From DATAPE01 sp034667545 (GTDB taxonomy: Bacteria > Actinomycetota > CADDZG01 > WHSQ01), in NCBI GenBank assembly GCA_034667545.1, contig JAXDJR010000015.1:1-64000 (forward strand): a stretch of 64,000 bases of DNA, given 5' to 3'. Shown piece by piece: positions 35,353-43,747 of this stretch. The position numbers and the translations under genes are program-made. Below the pieces are notes generated by a model. That model ran no database searches and was not told the origin of the DNA. It was given only the letters and a program-made list of their open reading frames with translations. The number at the start of each line of letters is the position of its first letter. The stretch's first letter is position 1.

Positions 35353-38079
35353 CTACTTGGAGCTGGAGAGAGCCGCGCCCATAACTGCTTGAGCCGCCGC
35401 CAGCCTGGCCGTCGGCACACGGAATGGTGAGCAGGAGACATAGTCGAGGCCCAGACGGTCACAGAACCCCACCGAGTCCGGGTCGCCTCCGTGTTCGCCG
35501 CAGATCCCCAGGTGCATCGACGGGTTCGCCTGGCGCCCGCGAGTCACCGCGATCTCCATCAACGCCCCCACGCCCGGTTCATCGATCGTCACGAAAGGAT
35601 TCGCCGGAACCAGCTTGCGTTCCTCGTACATGGCGAGGAACTTTCCGATGTCGTCGCGCGAGAATCCGAAGGCCGTCTGCGACAGATCGTTGGTGCCGAA
35701 AGAGAAGAAGTCGGCGTGGGTTGCTATCGCATCCGCAGCCATGCACGCCCGCGGCAGTTCGATCATCGTTCCGAACTCGATCGGCAGATCGACCTTCGCC
35801 TTCGCGAGGATCTGCTGCGCAACGGGCTCGAGCTCTTCCCGCATCTGACGCAGCTCTTCAGCCGTCGCGACAAGGGGAATCATGATCTCGGGACGGGGGT
35901 CCTTGCCTTTCTTCTTCAGCTTGACGGCAGCCTCGACCATGGCTCGCACCTGCATCGCGTACAAGCCGGGCTTCACGATCCCAAGGCGTACCCCGCGAAG
36001 GCCGAGCATGGGGTTGGCCTCGTGGAGCTCGTCGACCTTCCGCAGGATCTCTTCGGCCGCTTTGAGCGTGAAGGAGTCTCCCCGGATGGTCACTTTGCGC
36101 TTTCCTGTCGCTCGTGCGACCGCCACCTGGGAGGCCAGCTCTACTTGATCGGGCAGGAACTCGTGGAGGGGCGGATCGAGCAGACGAACCGTCACCGGCA
36201 AGCCGTCCATGGCGTCGAAGATGTCCACGAAGTCGTTGCGCTGCAGCGGTAAGAGCTCATCCAGCGCGGCGGATTCCTCCTCAGGGGTGTCGGCAAAGAT
36301 CATCTTGCGGACCACGGCCACACGCTCTTCGCCCAGGAACATGTGCTCGGTGCGGCAGAGCCCGATGCCCTGGGCTCCCCGCCGGCGGGCATTCTTAGCT
36401 TGGTCGGGGGTATCGGCGTTGGCGCGCACGCGTAGCCGGCGAGCGTCGTCGGCCACCGTCATGAACCTCTCGTAAGCCGCCCACAGCGGTGACCGCTGAG
36501 CATGTTTGTCACCAAGCAGGGCAGCGTCGAGAACTGAGGGTTCGGTCTCGAGCTTGCCCGCGTAAACGGTGCCCTCGGTTCCGTCGAGAGTGATCCAGTC
36601 ACCCTCCTTGATGACGGTTCCGGCGACCGAGAATCTCTTTGCCTTGCGGTCGATATGGATCGCTTCGGCGCCGCAGACTGCGGGTATCCCCTCGCCCCGG
36701 GCGACGACTGCAGCATGCGAATTCGTTCCACCCGCCGAAGTGAGGATGCCCTGCGAGGCGATCATCCCGTGATAATCGTCCGGCGTCGTTTCCCTGCGCA
36801 CCAAGATGACGTGCTCGCCGGCGGCTCCCCACTGCGATGCATCCTCGGCGTCGAAGACCACTCGTCCGACCGCGGCCCCCGGCGAGGCATTGAGGCCGCC
36901 GGCGATCGGGGTCGCCGAGGACTTGAGATCCGCTCTGATCACGCGCTTGAACAGCTCGTCAAGCTTGTCGGCGGTCAGCCGGTCGCGCACGGCTGTTGCC
37001 GGATCGATCACGCCCTCATCGACCATGTCCGTTGCGATCCGCCACTCGGCTAGCGAGGTGCGCTTCCCCACCCGGGTCTGCAGCAGCCACAGCTTGCCCT
37101 GTTCGACGGTGAACTCGATGTCGCACATGTCCTTGTAGTGCCCTTCGAGAGTGGCCATGTGCTGTTGGAGCTCCGACCACGCGCGCGCCTGCACATTGCC
37201 CATCTCTTCCAGCTTCAAGGTGGTGCGGATGCCCGCCACGACGTCCTCGCCCTGCGCATTCTCGAGATAGTCGCCATAGGGATGGGGCTCGCCCGAGGAC
37301 GGGTCCCTCGTGAAAGCAACACCGGTGCCAGAGTCCTCACCTTTGTTGCCGAACACCATCGCTTGGACGTTGACTGCGGTTCCGAGCGTGTCCGAGATCT
37401 TGTTCCGGCGCCGGTAGTCCTGGGCCCTGCGGTTATCCCACGACCTGAAGACAGCTTCGATCGCCAGAGTCAGCTGCTCGGAGGGGTCCTGCGGGAAGTC
37501 GCGCTTGGTGCCGCGGCGGATGATTTTCTTGAAGGTCTTGACGAGTGCTTTGAGGTCCGGGGTGGCGAGATCTACGTCGTTCCTGACCTTCTTGCTTTTC
37601 TTCGCGTCATCTATCGCATCCTCGAACAGATCGCCATCGAGTCCCAACACGGTTTTGCCGAACATCTGCAACAGACGGCGATACGAATCCCATGCGAACC
37701 GATCGGAGCCGGTCTGAGACGTCAAACCTTCGACGCTCTCGTCGTTGAGGCCGACGTTCAGGACGGTGTCCATCATTCCCGGCATCGAGAATGGCGCACC
37801 GGAGCGCACCGACACCAACAACGGGTCGCGCGGGTCGCCTACCTGTCGCCCCAGCGTTTCCTCCAGATTCTTGCGATGTTCGGCCACTTGATCGAGCAGC
37901 CCGGGAGGGAAAGTGTGATCGCCTTGGCGGTACGCGTTGCATGCTGCGGTCGTGATCGTGAACCCCGGAGGCACCGGAAGGCCGAGGTTCGTCATCTCCG
38001 CCAGGTTGGCTCCCTTGCCCCCCAACAGGTTCTTCTGGGAGGCATCACCTTCGCTGAAATTGTAGACCCACTCGCTCAT
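35353..38079 (-). CDS. ppdK: Pyruvate, phosphate dikinase
   Basis: 908 residues, the normal bacterial length. The N-terminal ATP-grasp domain contains VYNFSEGDASQKNLLGGKGANLAEM, the phosphohistidine domain GGTNSHAAVVARGEGIPAVCG (catalytic His near 450), and the C-terminal PEP/pyruvate barrel GTMIELPRACMAADAIA and FFSFGTNDLSQTAFGFSRDD with CGEHGGDP. It interconverts pyruvate + ATP + Pi and PEP + AMP + PPi. No PDRP regulator (DUF299) gene is nearby. ATG follows GGAAGGGG by 4 nt and overlaps DUF1416 by 4 nt. Confidence 0.97.
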   Translation of the reverse strand: MSEWVYNFSEGDASQKNLLGGKGANLAEMTNLGLPVPPGFTITTAACNAYRQGDHTFPPGLLDQVAEHRKNLEETLGRQVGDPRDPLLVSVRSGAPFSMPGMMDTVLNVGLNDESVEGLTSQTGSDRFAWDSYRRLLQMFGKTVLGLDGDLFEDAIDDAKKSKKVRNDVDLATPDLKALVKTFKKIIRRGTKRDFPQDPSEQLTLAIEAVFRSWDNRRAQDYRRRNKISDTLGTAVNVQAMVFGNKGEDSGTGVAFTRDPSSGEPHPYGDYLENAQGEDVVAGIRTTLKLEEMGNVQARAWSELQQHMATLEGHYKDMCDIEFTVEQGKLWLLQTRVGKRTSLAEWRIATDMVDEGVIDPATAVRDRLTADKLDELFKRVIRADLKSSATPIAGGLNASPGAAVGRVVFDAEDASQWGAAGEHVILVRRETTPDDYHGMIASQGILTSAGGTNSHAAVVARGEGIPAVCGAEAIHIDRKAKRFSVAGTVIKEGDWITLDGTEGTVYAGKLETEPSVLDAALLGDKHAQRSPLWAAYERFMTVADDARRLRVRANADTPDQAKNARRRGAQGIGLCRTEHMFLGEERVAVVRKMIFADTPEEESAALDELLPLQRNDFVDIFDAMDGLPVTVRLLDPPLHEFLPDQVELASQVAVARATGKRKVTIRGDSFTLKAAEEILRKVDELHEANPMLGLRGVRLGIVKPGLYAMQVRAMVEAAVKLKKKGKDPRPEIMIPLVATAEELRQMREELEPVAQQILAKAKVDLPIEFGTMIELPRACMAADAIATHADFFSFGTNDLSQTAFGFSRDDIGKFLAMYEERKLVPANPFVTIDEPGVGALMEIAVTRGRQANPSMHLGICGEHGGDPDSVGFCDRLGLDYVSCSPFRVPTARLAAAQAVMGAALSSSK

Positions 38080-38336
38080 CGGACCCCTTCCGGTTCGGTC
38101 AGATCGATATCCAGCACAGTGTCTCTGTCACCCAGCTGCACTTCAGCAAGCGCGCGCCGGCCCTGGTGGTCCCACGCTCGCAAACTCCAAGAGCCGGCGA
38201 TGAGGTGAAAGGCGTAGATGCCCGAGCCGTCTACTTGCATCTGGTCGAGGACGTCACCGGAGGAATTGTGGAGCTCGACCACGGCGTTCGGCGCAGGCGA
38301 CAGGCCGTTGAGGGTGACTCGTCCGGTGAGGATCAC
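38076..38336 (-). CDS. DUF1416 family protein
   Basis: 86 residues, an all-beta, carboxypeptidase-regulatory-like (Ig-type) domain: ILTGRVTLNGLSPAPNAVVELHN, SGIYAFHLIAGSWSLRAW and VQLGDRDTVLDIDL match the DUF1416 pattern of Actinobacteria. Family members usually neighbour thiosulfate sulfurtransferase genes, not seen here. No signal peptide is present and the N-terminal Cys-containing extension of many homologues is absent. It overlaps both glyS and ppdK by 4 nt, so the three form one operon. The function is unknown. Confidence 0.82.
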   Translation of the reverse strand: MILTGRVTLNGLSPAPNAVVELHNSSGDVLDQMQVDGSGIYAFHLIAGSWSLRAWDHQGRRALAEVQLGDRDTVLDIDLTEPEGVR

Positions 38337-39661
38337 GCCGCGAACCTGGCCTTCAGGTAGGCGATCACTCCATCTATGGAGATCCGATCCTGGTGCATCG
38401 AGTCGCGCTCTCGAACCGTCACTTGGTTGTCGGTCAAGGTGTCGAAGTCGACGGTGACGCAGAACGGCGTTCCGACCTCGTCTTGACGCCGGTACCGGCG
38501 TCCGATCGACCCTGCAACATCGAGGTCGGTCACAAAGTGGGCACGGACATCCGCCGCAAGCTTCTCGGCGGGGGGGCCGAGATCGGCATGTTTCGAAAGT
38601 GGCAGGACGGCGACCTTCGTGGGTGCGAGTCGTTTGTCCAAGTGGAGGAGCGTGCGCTTCTCGACTTTCCCACCGGCGGTGGGCGCTTCTTCTTCCGCGT
38701 ACGCGTCCACGAGAAAAGCCAGCGCCAGCCGCTCCACGCTTACCGCTGGTTCGATGACGAAAGGAATGAAGCGCTCATCGGTCTCGGCCTCGAAGTAGGA
38801 GAGGTCTGTTCCAGTCGCCTCGGCATGGACCCGCAGGTCGAAATCGCTGCGGTTCGCGACGCCCTCGAGCTCGGACCATCCCAAGCCCGGGAAGTCGTAC
38901 TCGATGTCGAAGGTGCGCTTGGCGTAGTGGGACAACTCGTCTGCCCCGTGCTCCCTTAGGCGCAGGTTGGTCTCGCCCAGACCCAGATCGAGGTACCAGC
39001 GCATCCGCTCCTGGAGCCAGTAGTCGTGCCACGTCTCATCGGTGCCGGGCTTGACGAAGAACTCCATCTCCATCTGCTCAAACTCACGCAGCCGAAAGAC
39101 GAAGTTCCCGGGAGTGATCTCGTTACGGAACGATTTGCCCTGCTGGGCGATACCGAACGGGATCTTCTTCCGGGACGTTTGCTGCACCGTCATGAAGTCC
39201 ACGAACATGCCTTGCGCCGTCTCCGGCCGAAGATAGACCTCGTTGGCAGACTCCTCGACCGGCCCGATGTGCGTGCGAAACATCAAGTGGAAGTTGCGTG
39301 GCTCCGTCCAGGTGGCTCGTTGCCCGCAGTTCGGGCAGGCTCCAGCGAGATCGACGTGGTCGGCGCGGAACCGCTGATGGCAGTTGGTGCATTCCACAAG
39401 GGGGTCGGTGAAAGTCTCGAGGTGTCCAGACGTCGCCCACACCTTGGGGGCCATGATGATGGCGCTGTCGAGACCCACCACGTCGTCGCGAGAATGGACG
39501 ATCGCCCGCCACCATTCCGCTTTGAGGTTGCGCTTCAGCTCGACGCCCAACGGTCCCCAGTCGTACGCAGAGCGCAAACCGCCATAGATCTCGCTGGAAG
39601 GAAAGACGATCCCACGTCTCTTGCAGAGGTTCGCGACCTGCTCGATCGATGTCTGCGCCAT
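38333..39661 (-). CDS. glyS: Glycyl-tRNA synthetase (single-chain, alpha2 type)
   Basis: 442 residues. The start VANLCKRRGIVFPSSEIYGGLRSAYDWGPLG is typical of the archaeal/eukaryal-like bacterial GlyRS; a zinc site CTNCHQRF...CPNCG lies near 100-125, class II motif 2 at RNEITPGNFVFRLREFEQMEMEFF, motif 3 near FVIEPAVSVERLALAFLVDAY, and the C-terminal anticodon-binding domain starts at APTKVAVLPLSKH. It charges tRNA-Gly. The ATG is divergent from the mscS gene, 108 nt away. Confidence 0.97.
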   Translation of the reverse strand: MAQTSIEQVANLCKRRGIVFPSSEIYGGLRSAYDWGPLGVELKRNLKAEWWRAIVHSRDDVVGLDSAIIMAPKVWATSGHLETFTDPLVECTNCHQRFRADHVDLAGACPNCGQRATWTEPRNFHLMFRTHIGPVEESANEVYLRPETAQGMFVDFMTVQQTSRKKIPFGIAQQGKSFRNEITPGNFVFRLREFEQMEMEFFVKPGTDETWHDYWLQERMRWYLDLGLGETNLRLREHGADELSHYAKRTFDIEYDFPGLGWSELEGVANRSDFDLRVHAEATGTDLSYFEAETDERFIPFVIEPAVSVERLALAFLVDAYAEEEAPTAGGKVEKRTLLHLDKRLAPTKVAVLPLSKHADLGPPAEKLAADVRAHFVTDLDVAGSIGRRYRRQDEVGTPFCVTVDFDTLTDNQVTVRERDSMHQDRISIDGVIAYLKARFAA

Positions 39662-39729
39662 GCGGCGATGATACGAGGGCGGTTCCGGCCAATATCGCTC
39701 GGCACGCCGTCTCTCAGGCGCTCCCGGGA

Positions 39730-39761
39730 TCCGGCGCGCCAGAGGTCCGGCGCGCTAGCCT
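39730..39761 (+). promoter_or_regulatory. Direct repeats and -10 box before the MscS-type gene
   Basis: TCCGGCGCGCCAG (39730-39742) is repeated as TCCGGCGCGCTAG (39746-39758), 16 nt apart. The second copy contains the -10-like TAGCCT (39756-39761), whose last base is 8 nt before ATG 39770; there is no ribosome site. This fits a leaderless transcript with a possible tandem operator at the promoter. Confidence 0.4.
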
Positions 39762-39769
39762 GCACCCCA

Positions 39770-40432
39770 ATGACTGAAGATGCCTCGAGACCCGTGCGCC
39801 CCCAGTTGATAAAGGCCCTCGGCATCTTCGTCCTCCTGGTCGCGGGATTCGTCATCGCGCGCTTGGGGAACCCGACCTCCCATATCTGGGGCAAGAGGTT
39901 GGAGGCATTTCTGGGCGCGGCCTTAGTGCTGCTGGCCGGCATCGTCATCGTCCGGCTGGTGGCTTCGGCGGTTCGGATGGCGATGGAGCACCATCGCGGC
40001 GACCAGCGGGGGGCGCCTTTGGGGCTGATCGTCTCGGGCATCGGCTATCTGGCATTGCTGCTGGCGGTGCTCTCCGCGCTCCGCTTCAAGCTCGACAGCC
40101 TTCTGCTCGGCGGCGCTCTAACCGGCGTCATCATCGGCATCGCCGCGCAGCAAACCTTGAGCAATTTCTTCGCGGGGATCCTGCTCATGATCGTGCGGCC
40201 GTTCAACGTCGGCGACCGAGTGGTCCTCCGGTCGGCGCTCGGCGAGTACGAAGGTGTCGTCCGGGATATCGATTTCTTCTATGTGAAGCTCGCTACGCGC
40301 CGCGGACCATTGGAGTTGCCCACGGCAAGCGTGCTGGGGTCGGCGATCGGCCCAGGAGCCCGCTCTCAGGATCCAGCCCCCGAACCCGACGGCGACGACC
40401 GGTCGCCGGGTAGGAATGCTACGTCCGGCTAA
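39770..40432 (+). CDS. Small MscS-family mechanosensitive channel
   Basis: 220 residues. Three membrane helices (about 15-32, 45-65, 82-100) precede TM3-like AAQQTLSNFFAGILLMIVRPFNVGDRVVL, the conserved pore-lining and beta-domain entry of MscS; a short beta domain follows and the usual alpha/beta vestibule is largely missing. The frame is open far upstream (39026) but that part is the glyS shadow. ATG 39770 appears leaderless. The role is release of solutes on osmotic down-shock. Confidence 0.85.
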   Translation: MTEDASRPVRPQLIKALGIFVLLVAGFVIARLGNPTSHIWGKRLEAFLGAALVLLAGIVIVRLVASAVRMAMEHHRGDQRGAPLGLIVSGIGYLALLLAVLSALRFKLDSLLLGGALTGVIIGIAAQQTLSNFFAGILLMIVRPFNVGDRVVLRSALGEYEGVVRDIDFFYVKLATRRGPLELPTASVLGSAIGPGARSQDPAPEPDGDDRSPGRNATSG

Positions 40433-40453
40433 AGACCGCTTAGTTGTGGTCAA

Positions 40454-40474
40454 CCAGGTGCTGTCAGCGCCTGG
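40454..40474 (+). terminator. Hairpin after the MscS-type gene
   Basis: CCAGGTGC and GCGCCTGG form an 8-bp stem (one G-T pair) around TGTCA, 21 nt after the stop codon. No T-tract follows. The remaining 213 nt to the next start contain no gene or recognised RNA. Confidence 0.35.
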
Positions 40475-40687
40475 CCTCGGACCGAAGAGCTGCGCGTCGC
40501 AGCCGGCAGCTCGTCTCTGTGCCTCCTGGGAGGCGGCCCCCAAGCAACCTCTTCTCCAGAAGACATGTGCTCGAGCCTCGAGACCGAACGGGCCACAGGT
40601 AGCGCGCCTGGCCGAAAGAACCCTGGGTTGGGTTTCGCAGTCCCGGGCCGCGATGTTTCTGTCACACCTCGCCTCTAACGTGTCCGC

Positions 40688-41266
40688 ATGACAAGGAAAA
40701 TCGGGCTTCCCAGTGCCCCAGGCGGGGGCGCGAAAGACACCACGCAGAGGGAACCGCCCAGGCAGGGTGAACCGGAGGAAGAGCTGGAGCCTGTTGATCC
40801 AGAGCTCGCGCAGCTTCAGCGTCGTTACGAATCGGTTCGAGAGCGGCTCGAACGGCAAGAAAAGAGCAGAGAGCGCAAGGCGCGGCGTGAGCGCTACCAG
40901 CGCGAGATGGGGGTGGGCTACCTCATCTACGTCGCTCGGCGATATCGGCGCCTGTCGCAAGCCGAGCTGGCCCGGAGGATCCGGACGGCGCGCAGTGTCA
41001 TCCCCCGGTGGGAATCGGGAGGGCGACTGCCAAGCCTCCTGACCTTGGAGAGAATCGCTGCCGAGACCGATCTCGAACTCCTTATCGGCTTGCGCGACCC
41101 CGAAGACAGGAATGGCGACCTATTGGCGCTGGGAATCGCTTTCGAAGAGGGCAACCTGACCGAGCTCCTGATGCTCATCGACAAGAACAACGACCAGCTG
41201 CGGGTCACTCCATGGAGGAAGCGGATGGTCGAGGAAGAGCCCCATCTCGCCGACGTCCTCTTGTGA
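40688..41266 (+). CDS. XRE-family regulator with N-terminal coiled coil
   Basis: 192 residues. Residues 35-80 are highly charged (EEELEPVDPELAQLQRRY, RLERQEKSRERKARRER) and likely a coiled coil; an HTH_3 domain follows (VARRYRRLSQAELARRIRTARSVIPRWESGGRLPSLLTLERIA). A 50-residue tail ends the protein. ATG 40688 is preceded by CTAACGTGTCCGC, no ribosome site, with TCTAAC about 9 nt ahead that could be a -10 for a leaderless mRNA. It is convergent with uppS, 21 nt apart. Targets are unknown. Confidence 0.8.
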   Translation: MTRKIGLPSAPGGGAKDTTQREPPRQGEPEEELEPVDPELAQLQRRYESVRERLERQEKSRERKARRERYQREMGVGYLIYVARRYRRLSQAELARRIRTARSVIPRWESGGRLPSLLTLERIAAETDLELLIGLRDPEDRNGDLLALGIAFEEGNLTELLMLIDKNNDQLRVTPWRKRMVEEEPHLADVLL

Positions 41267-41287
41267 AGCTCAGCCCGTGAGCTGAGG

Positions 41288-41947
41288 TCAGAGACCTCCG
41301 AAGCGCCGCTCTCGGGAGGCGTAGTCCTGTAGCGCCCCCAACAGTCCCTCGCGTTTGAAGTCGGGCCACAGTGTCTCGGTGAAGTAGAGCTCTGCGTAAG
41401 CGGATTGCCACAGGAGGAAATTCGATAAGCGCCGTTCTCCCGAGGTTCTGATCAGGAGGTCCACGTCGGGCGCGTCGGGGGCGTAGAGATGCTCTGCGAT
41501 ACGCCCGCCGGCTGCCGCGTCTTCGAGCTCCGCCCGGCCCCCGTAGTTGAAGCAAACGAGGAGGTCCAATCGTGAGTTCCCGTTCGTGACTCGTTCCGCC
41601 TCGTCGAACTCACTCAGGACCTCGTCGGGAACGCCGTCCCGCCGGCCGATACGACGAAGCCTCACTCCGCGGCTTTTCAGAGCCTCGCGTCGCGCCCTCA
41701 GCAACGATCTATTGAACTCGAGCAAGAACTCGACTTCGTCCGGGGGCCGGGTCCAGTTCTCGGTGGAGAAGGCGAACACGGACAGATAGCGAAGCCCAAC
41801 CTCTAGTGCGCCCTCAACGACATCGAAGAGAGCCCGCTCCCCTTCTTCGTGACCCTTCGTTCGCGGCAGGCCGCGCTGCTCCGCCCAGCGGCCGTTGCCG
41901 TCCATGATGATCGCCACGTGTGCGGGAAGCCGGCTCAGGGGGTCCAT
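41288..41947 (-). CDS. uppS: Isoprenyl transferase (undecaprenyl diphosphate synthase)
   Basis: 219 residues. AIIMDGNGRWA (13-23, catalytic Asp16) opens the domain; FAFSTENW, LLVCFNYGGRAEL, LIRTSGERRLSNFLLWQSAYAELYF and LWPDFK are the five conserved cis-prenyltransferase blocks. It makes the C55 lipid carrier used for peptidoglycan and for the polysaccharide of this window. ATG at 41945-41947. It is slightly shorter than usual (about 240-250) and follows recO by 4 nt. Confidence 0.95.
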   Translation of the reverse strand: MDPLSRLPAHVAIIMDGNGRWAEQRGLPRTKGHEEGERALFDVVEGALEVGLRYLSVFAFSTENWTRPPDEVEFLLEFNRSLLRARREALKSRGVRLRRIGRRDGVPDEVLSEFDEAERVTNGNSRLDLLVCFNYGGRAELEDAAAGGRIAEHLYAPDAPDVDLLIRTSGERRLSNFLLWQSAYAELYFTETLWPDFKREGLLGALQDYASRERRFGGL

Positions 41948-41951
41948 CGCT

Positions 41952-42674
41952 TCAGGAAACGATCAGAAGGTGCAGGCTCCGGAGTGGTCTTTCGATGTGG
42001 TACTCCGCGTATCTCCTCAGAGTTTGAAGCGATTCGAATGTCTGGTCGCGCTGCGAGCTCTGTCCGAACTCTCCTGCGAGCAGTCTCGCAAGAAACACGA
42101 TGGTGTCGCCCGATACCTGAAAAGAATCGGGATCTTCCTGCCAGCAGAGCTGACACACGGCTCCCCCCATGGAGGGGCTGAACCCACCTAGGCCTGTCGT
42201 CGTCCCACAACCTGCACACACGGTCAGCTGAGGGTGGTAGCCGGAAAGCGACAACAGCTTGACGAGAAAGGCAGGTACAACGCTGTCGCCTTTGCCATCT
42301 GCGAGCGCTTGAAGACCTCCGAGCAACAGCGCGTAGACCGAGAATGAACGTTCGCGGTCGGGGGTTATCTTCTCCACCGCTTCGACCAAGGCGGCCGCGG
42401 CAGTCAACCGCGAGTAGTCGGTGCGCACGTCGTCGAACGAGGTGATGATCTGCGCCGCGGTGATCGTGTCGAGGTCGCGGCCCCGGTACATCATGAGATC
42501 GACACGCGTCAGCGGCTCGAGACGGCCCCCAAAACGACTTTTGGTCTTTCGGATCCCTTTGGCGACGGCGCGAACCTTGCCATGCTCCCGGGTCAGCAGG
42601 GTAACGATCCGATCCGCCTCACCGAGCTTCATCGTCTTGAGAACGATGGCTTCATCTTTGTAGAGACCAGGCAT
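41952..42674 (-). CDS. recO: DNA repair protein RecO
   Basis: 240 residues with the N-terminal OB fold (YKDEAIVLKTMKLGEADRIVTLLTREHGKVRAVAKGIRKTKSRFGGRLEPL) and the central zinc ribbon CAGCGTTTG...CQLC (two CxxC pairs). It loads RecA in the RecFOR pathway. ATG at 42672-42674. It sits between uppS and the inserted cold-shock-like/ABC genes; in many actinobacteria era and recO are adjacent. Confidence 0.94.
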   Translation of the reverse strand: MPGLYKDEAIVLKTMKLGEADRIVTLLTREHGKVRAVAKGIRKTKSRFGGRLEPLTRVDLMMYRGRDLDTITAAQIITSFDDVRTDYSRLTAAAALVEAVEKITPDRERSFSVYALLLGGLQALADGKGDSVVPAFLVKLLSLSGYHPQLTVCAGCGTTTGLGGFSPSMGGAVCQLCWQEDPDSFQVSGDTIVFLARLLAGEFGQSSQRDQTFESLQTLRRYAEYHIERPLRSLHLLIVS

Positions 42675-42747
42675 GTCCTCAGCGTAGTGGGCGAGCTCAG
42701 GGATCCACGGTAGAAAAGCAAAGGTTCTGTGAGCGGATCGAGAAGCG

Positions 42748-42793
42748 GCGCCTGTTAGGCGTGCCTGTCAGGCGATGCCTGTTAGGCGATGCC
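42748..42793. repeat. Three tandem mini-hairpin repeats at the end of the cold-shock-like gene
   Basis: GCCTGTTAGGC (42750-42760), GCCTGTCAGGC (42763-42773) and GCCTGTTAGGC (42777-42787) are spaced by 13 and 14 nt, the last overlapping the stop codon of the cold-shock-like gene. Each unit is itself a GCCT/AGGC inverted repeat. On the minus strand the unit reads with alternating GGCATCG linkers. Confidence 0.7.
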
Positions 42794-42994
42794 GATCCGG
42801 AGGTTGCGGATCTTGGTTTCCCCGGCAGATTCCACTAGATCGAACGTGACACGCTGCCCCGGCCGCAGGAAGCGGAACATCGGAGAGGAATCCATAACCT
42901 CGGCGTCGACCCTCCACTCCTTGACTCCGTCATCCGAAATCAGAGCTCCGGTGCGGGTCATCGAGTCATAGGTCCTTACTGTCGCTTGCGGCAT
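42782..42994 (-). CDS. Divergent cold-shock-domain (OB-fold) protein
   Basis: 70 residues. ATVRTYDSMTRTGALISDDG aligns with the first strands of a cold-shock domain ('V-k-x-F-x-x-x-x-G-x-I-x-x-D-x-G') and RPGQRVTFDLVESAGETKIRNLRI with its last strands, but the RNA-binding aromatic motifs are changed: KGFGFI is RTGALI and VFVH is replaced by EWRVDAEVM. So it is an OB-fold protein that probably does not bind RNA in the CspA manner. It is 9 nt downstream of the ABC permease. The stop codon lies inside the hairpin repeats. Confidence 0.7.
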   Translation of the reverse strand: MPQATVRTYDSMTRTGALISDDGVKEWRVDAEVMDSSPMFRFLRPGQRVTFDLVESAGETKIRNLRIGIA

Positions 42995-43003
42995 GGGCGG
43001 CCC

Positions 43004-43747
43004 CTACTCGCTGCGGGGCCACAGCGGCCCCCGAACGGCCCAAAAGGATAGCGCCCCGAACCCCGCAAGGACCAGGAGGTCTCCCACCTGACCCGACGAG
43101 AAATGCCCGTGCAGTCCCGGTTTCAGCGCGTTGATCGCGTACGTCGAGGGGATGATCGCCCTGAGGGGCCCCAACCACCCTGGGATGGTGGCTGCCGGCA
43201 GGATGCCCAGGAATAGCACGGTCATCATGGCCAGGTTCGAGTACATGCCGGCCAGTTGCTCATCGGGGGCCGCGAAGCCGATCAGCAGACCGATGCCTGC
43301 GAGAGCGAACGAACCGAGAGCCCATACCGGCACGACTGCCCACAGTGCCGCGATCGACAAGTTGAACATCAACGCTCCGAGCGTCACGACGATGATCGTT
43401 CCCGGCAACGCGAACACCGCGAAGGAAAGCAGCACCGAGGCGACAACTGCAGCCCGCGGAACCGGGAGCGTGGCGTAGAAGTCCATGGTCCCGCTCTCTT
43501 TCAGTGACGCCATGCGTTGGGCAAGCATGACTATCGCCGTCATCGCAATGGCGAGCACAGCCGATCCCGCGACGATCTGCACGCCGTACCGAGACACCTG
43601 TGACGGTTGCATAACCGCTCGCATCAACAAAGCTATGCCGAGAGGCATCGCGGAAGAGACGATCAGGTACGGCCGCCACGCCGTGCGCAAGCGCGCCATC
43701 TGCATCCATAGGAGCACCGTCAGCTTTCCACGTGACGACGCGCTCAT
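43004..43747 (-). CDS. ABC-2 type permease
   Basis: 247 residues with about six hydrophobic helices, the first near 20-45, in the ABC2_membrane layout; the cytosolic loop contains ASLKESGTMDFYATLPVPRAAVV, the conserved coupling region with P-x-x-R-x. It overlaps the upstream ATPase by 4 nt and would form a homodimer with two ATPase copies. The substrate is unknown. Confidence 0.88.
   Translation of the reverse strand: MSASSRGKLTVLLWMQMARLRTAWRPYLIVSSAMPLGIALLMRAVMQPSQVSRYGVQIVAGSAVLAIAMTAIVMLAQRMASLKESGTMDFYATLPVPRAAVVASVLLSFAVFALPGTIIVVTLGALMFNLSIAALWAVVPVWALGSFALAGIGLLIGFAAPDEQLAGMYSNLAMMTVLFLGILPAATIPGWLGPLRAIIPSTYAINALKPGLHGHFSSGQVGDLLVLAGFGALSFWAVRGPLWPRSE

Noticed and set aside
37138..38208. 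356-residue antisense frame within ppdK
   Set aside because: Common mirror frame in high-GC coding DNA, no domain.
40433..40687. Possible structured RNA upstream of the XRE gene
   Set aside because: GC-rich hairpins are present but I could not match SRP RNA, RNase P, tmRNA, 6S or a riboswitch.
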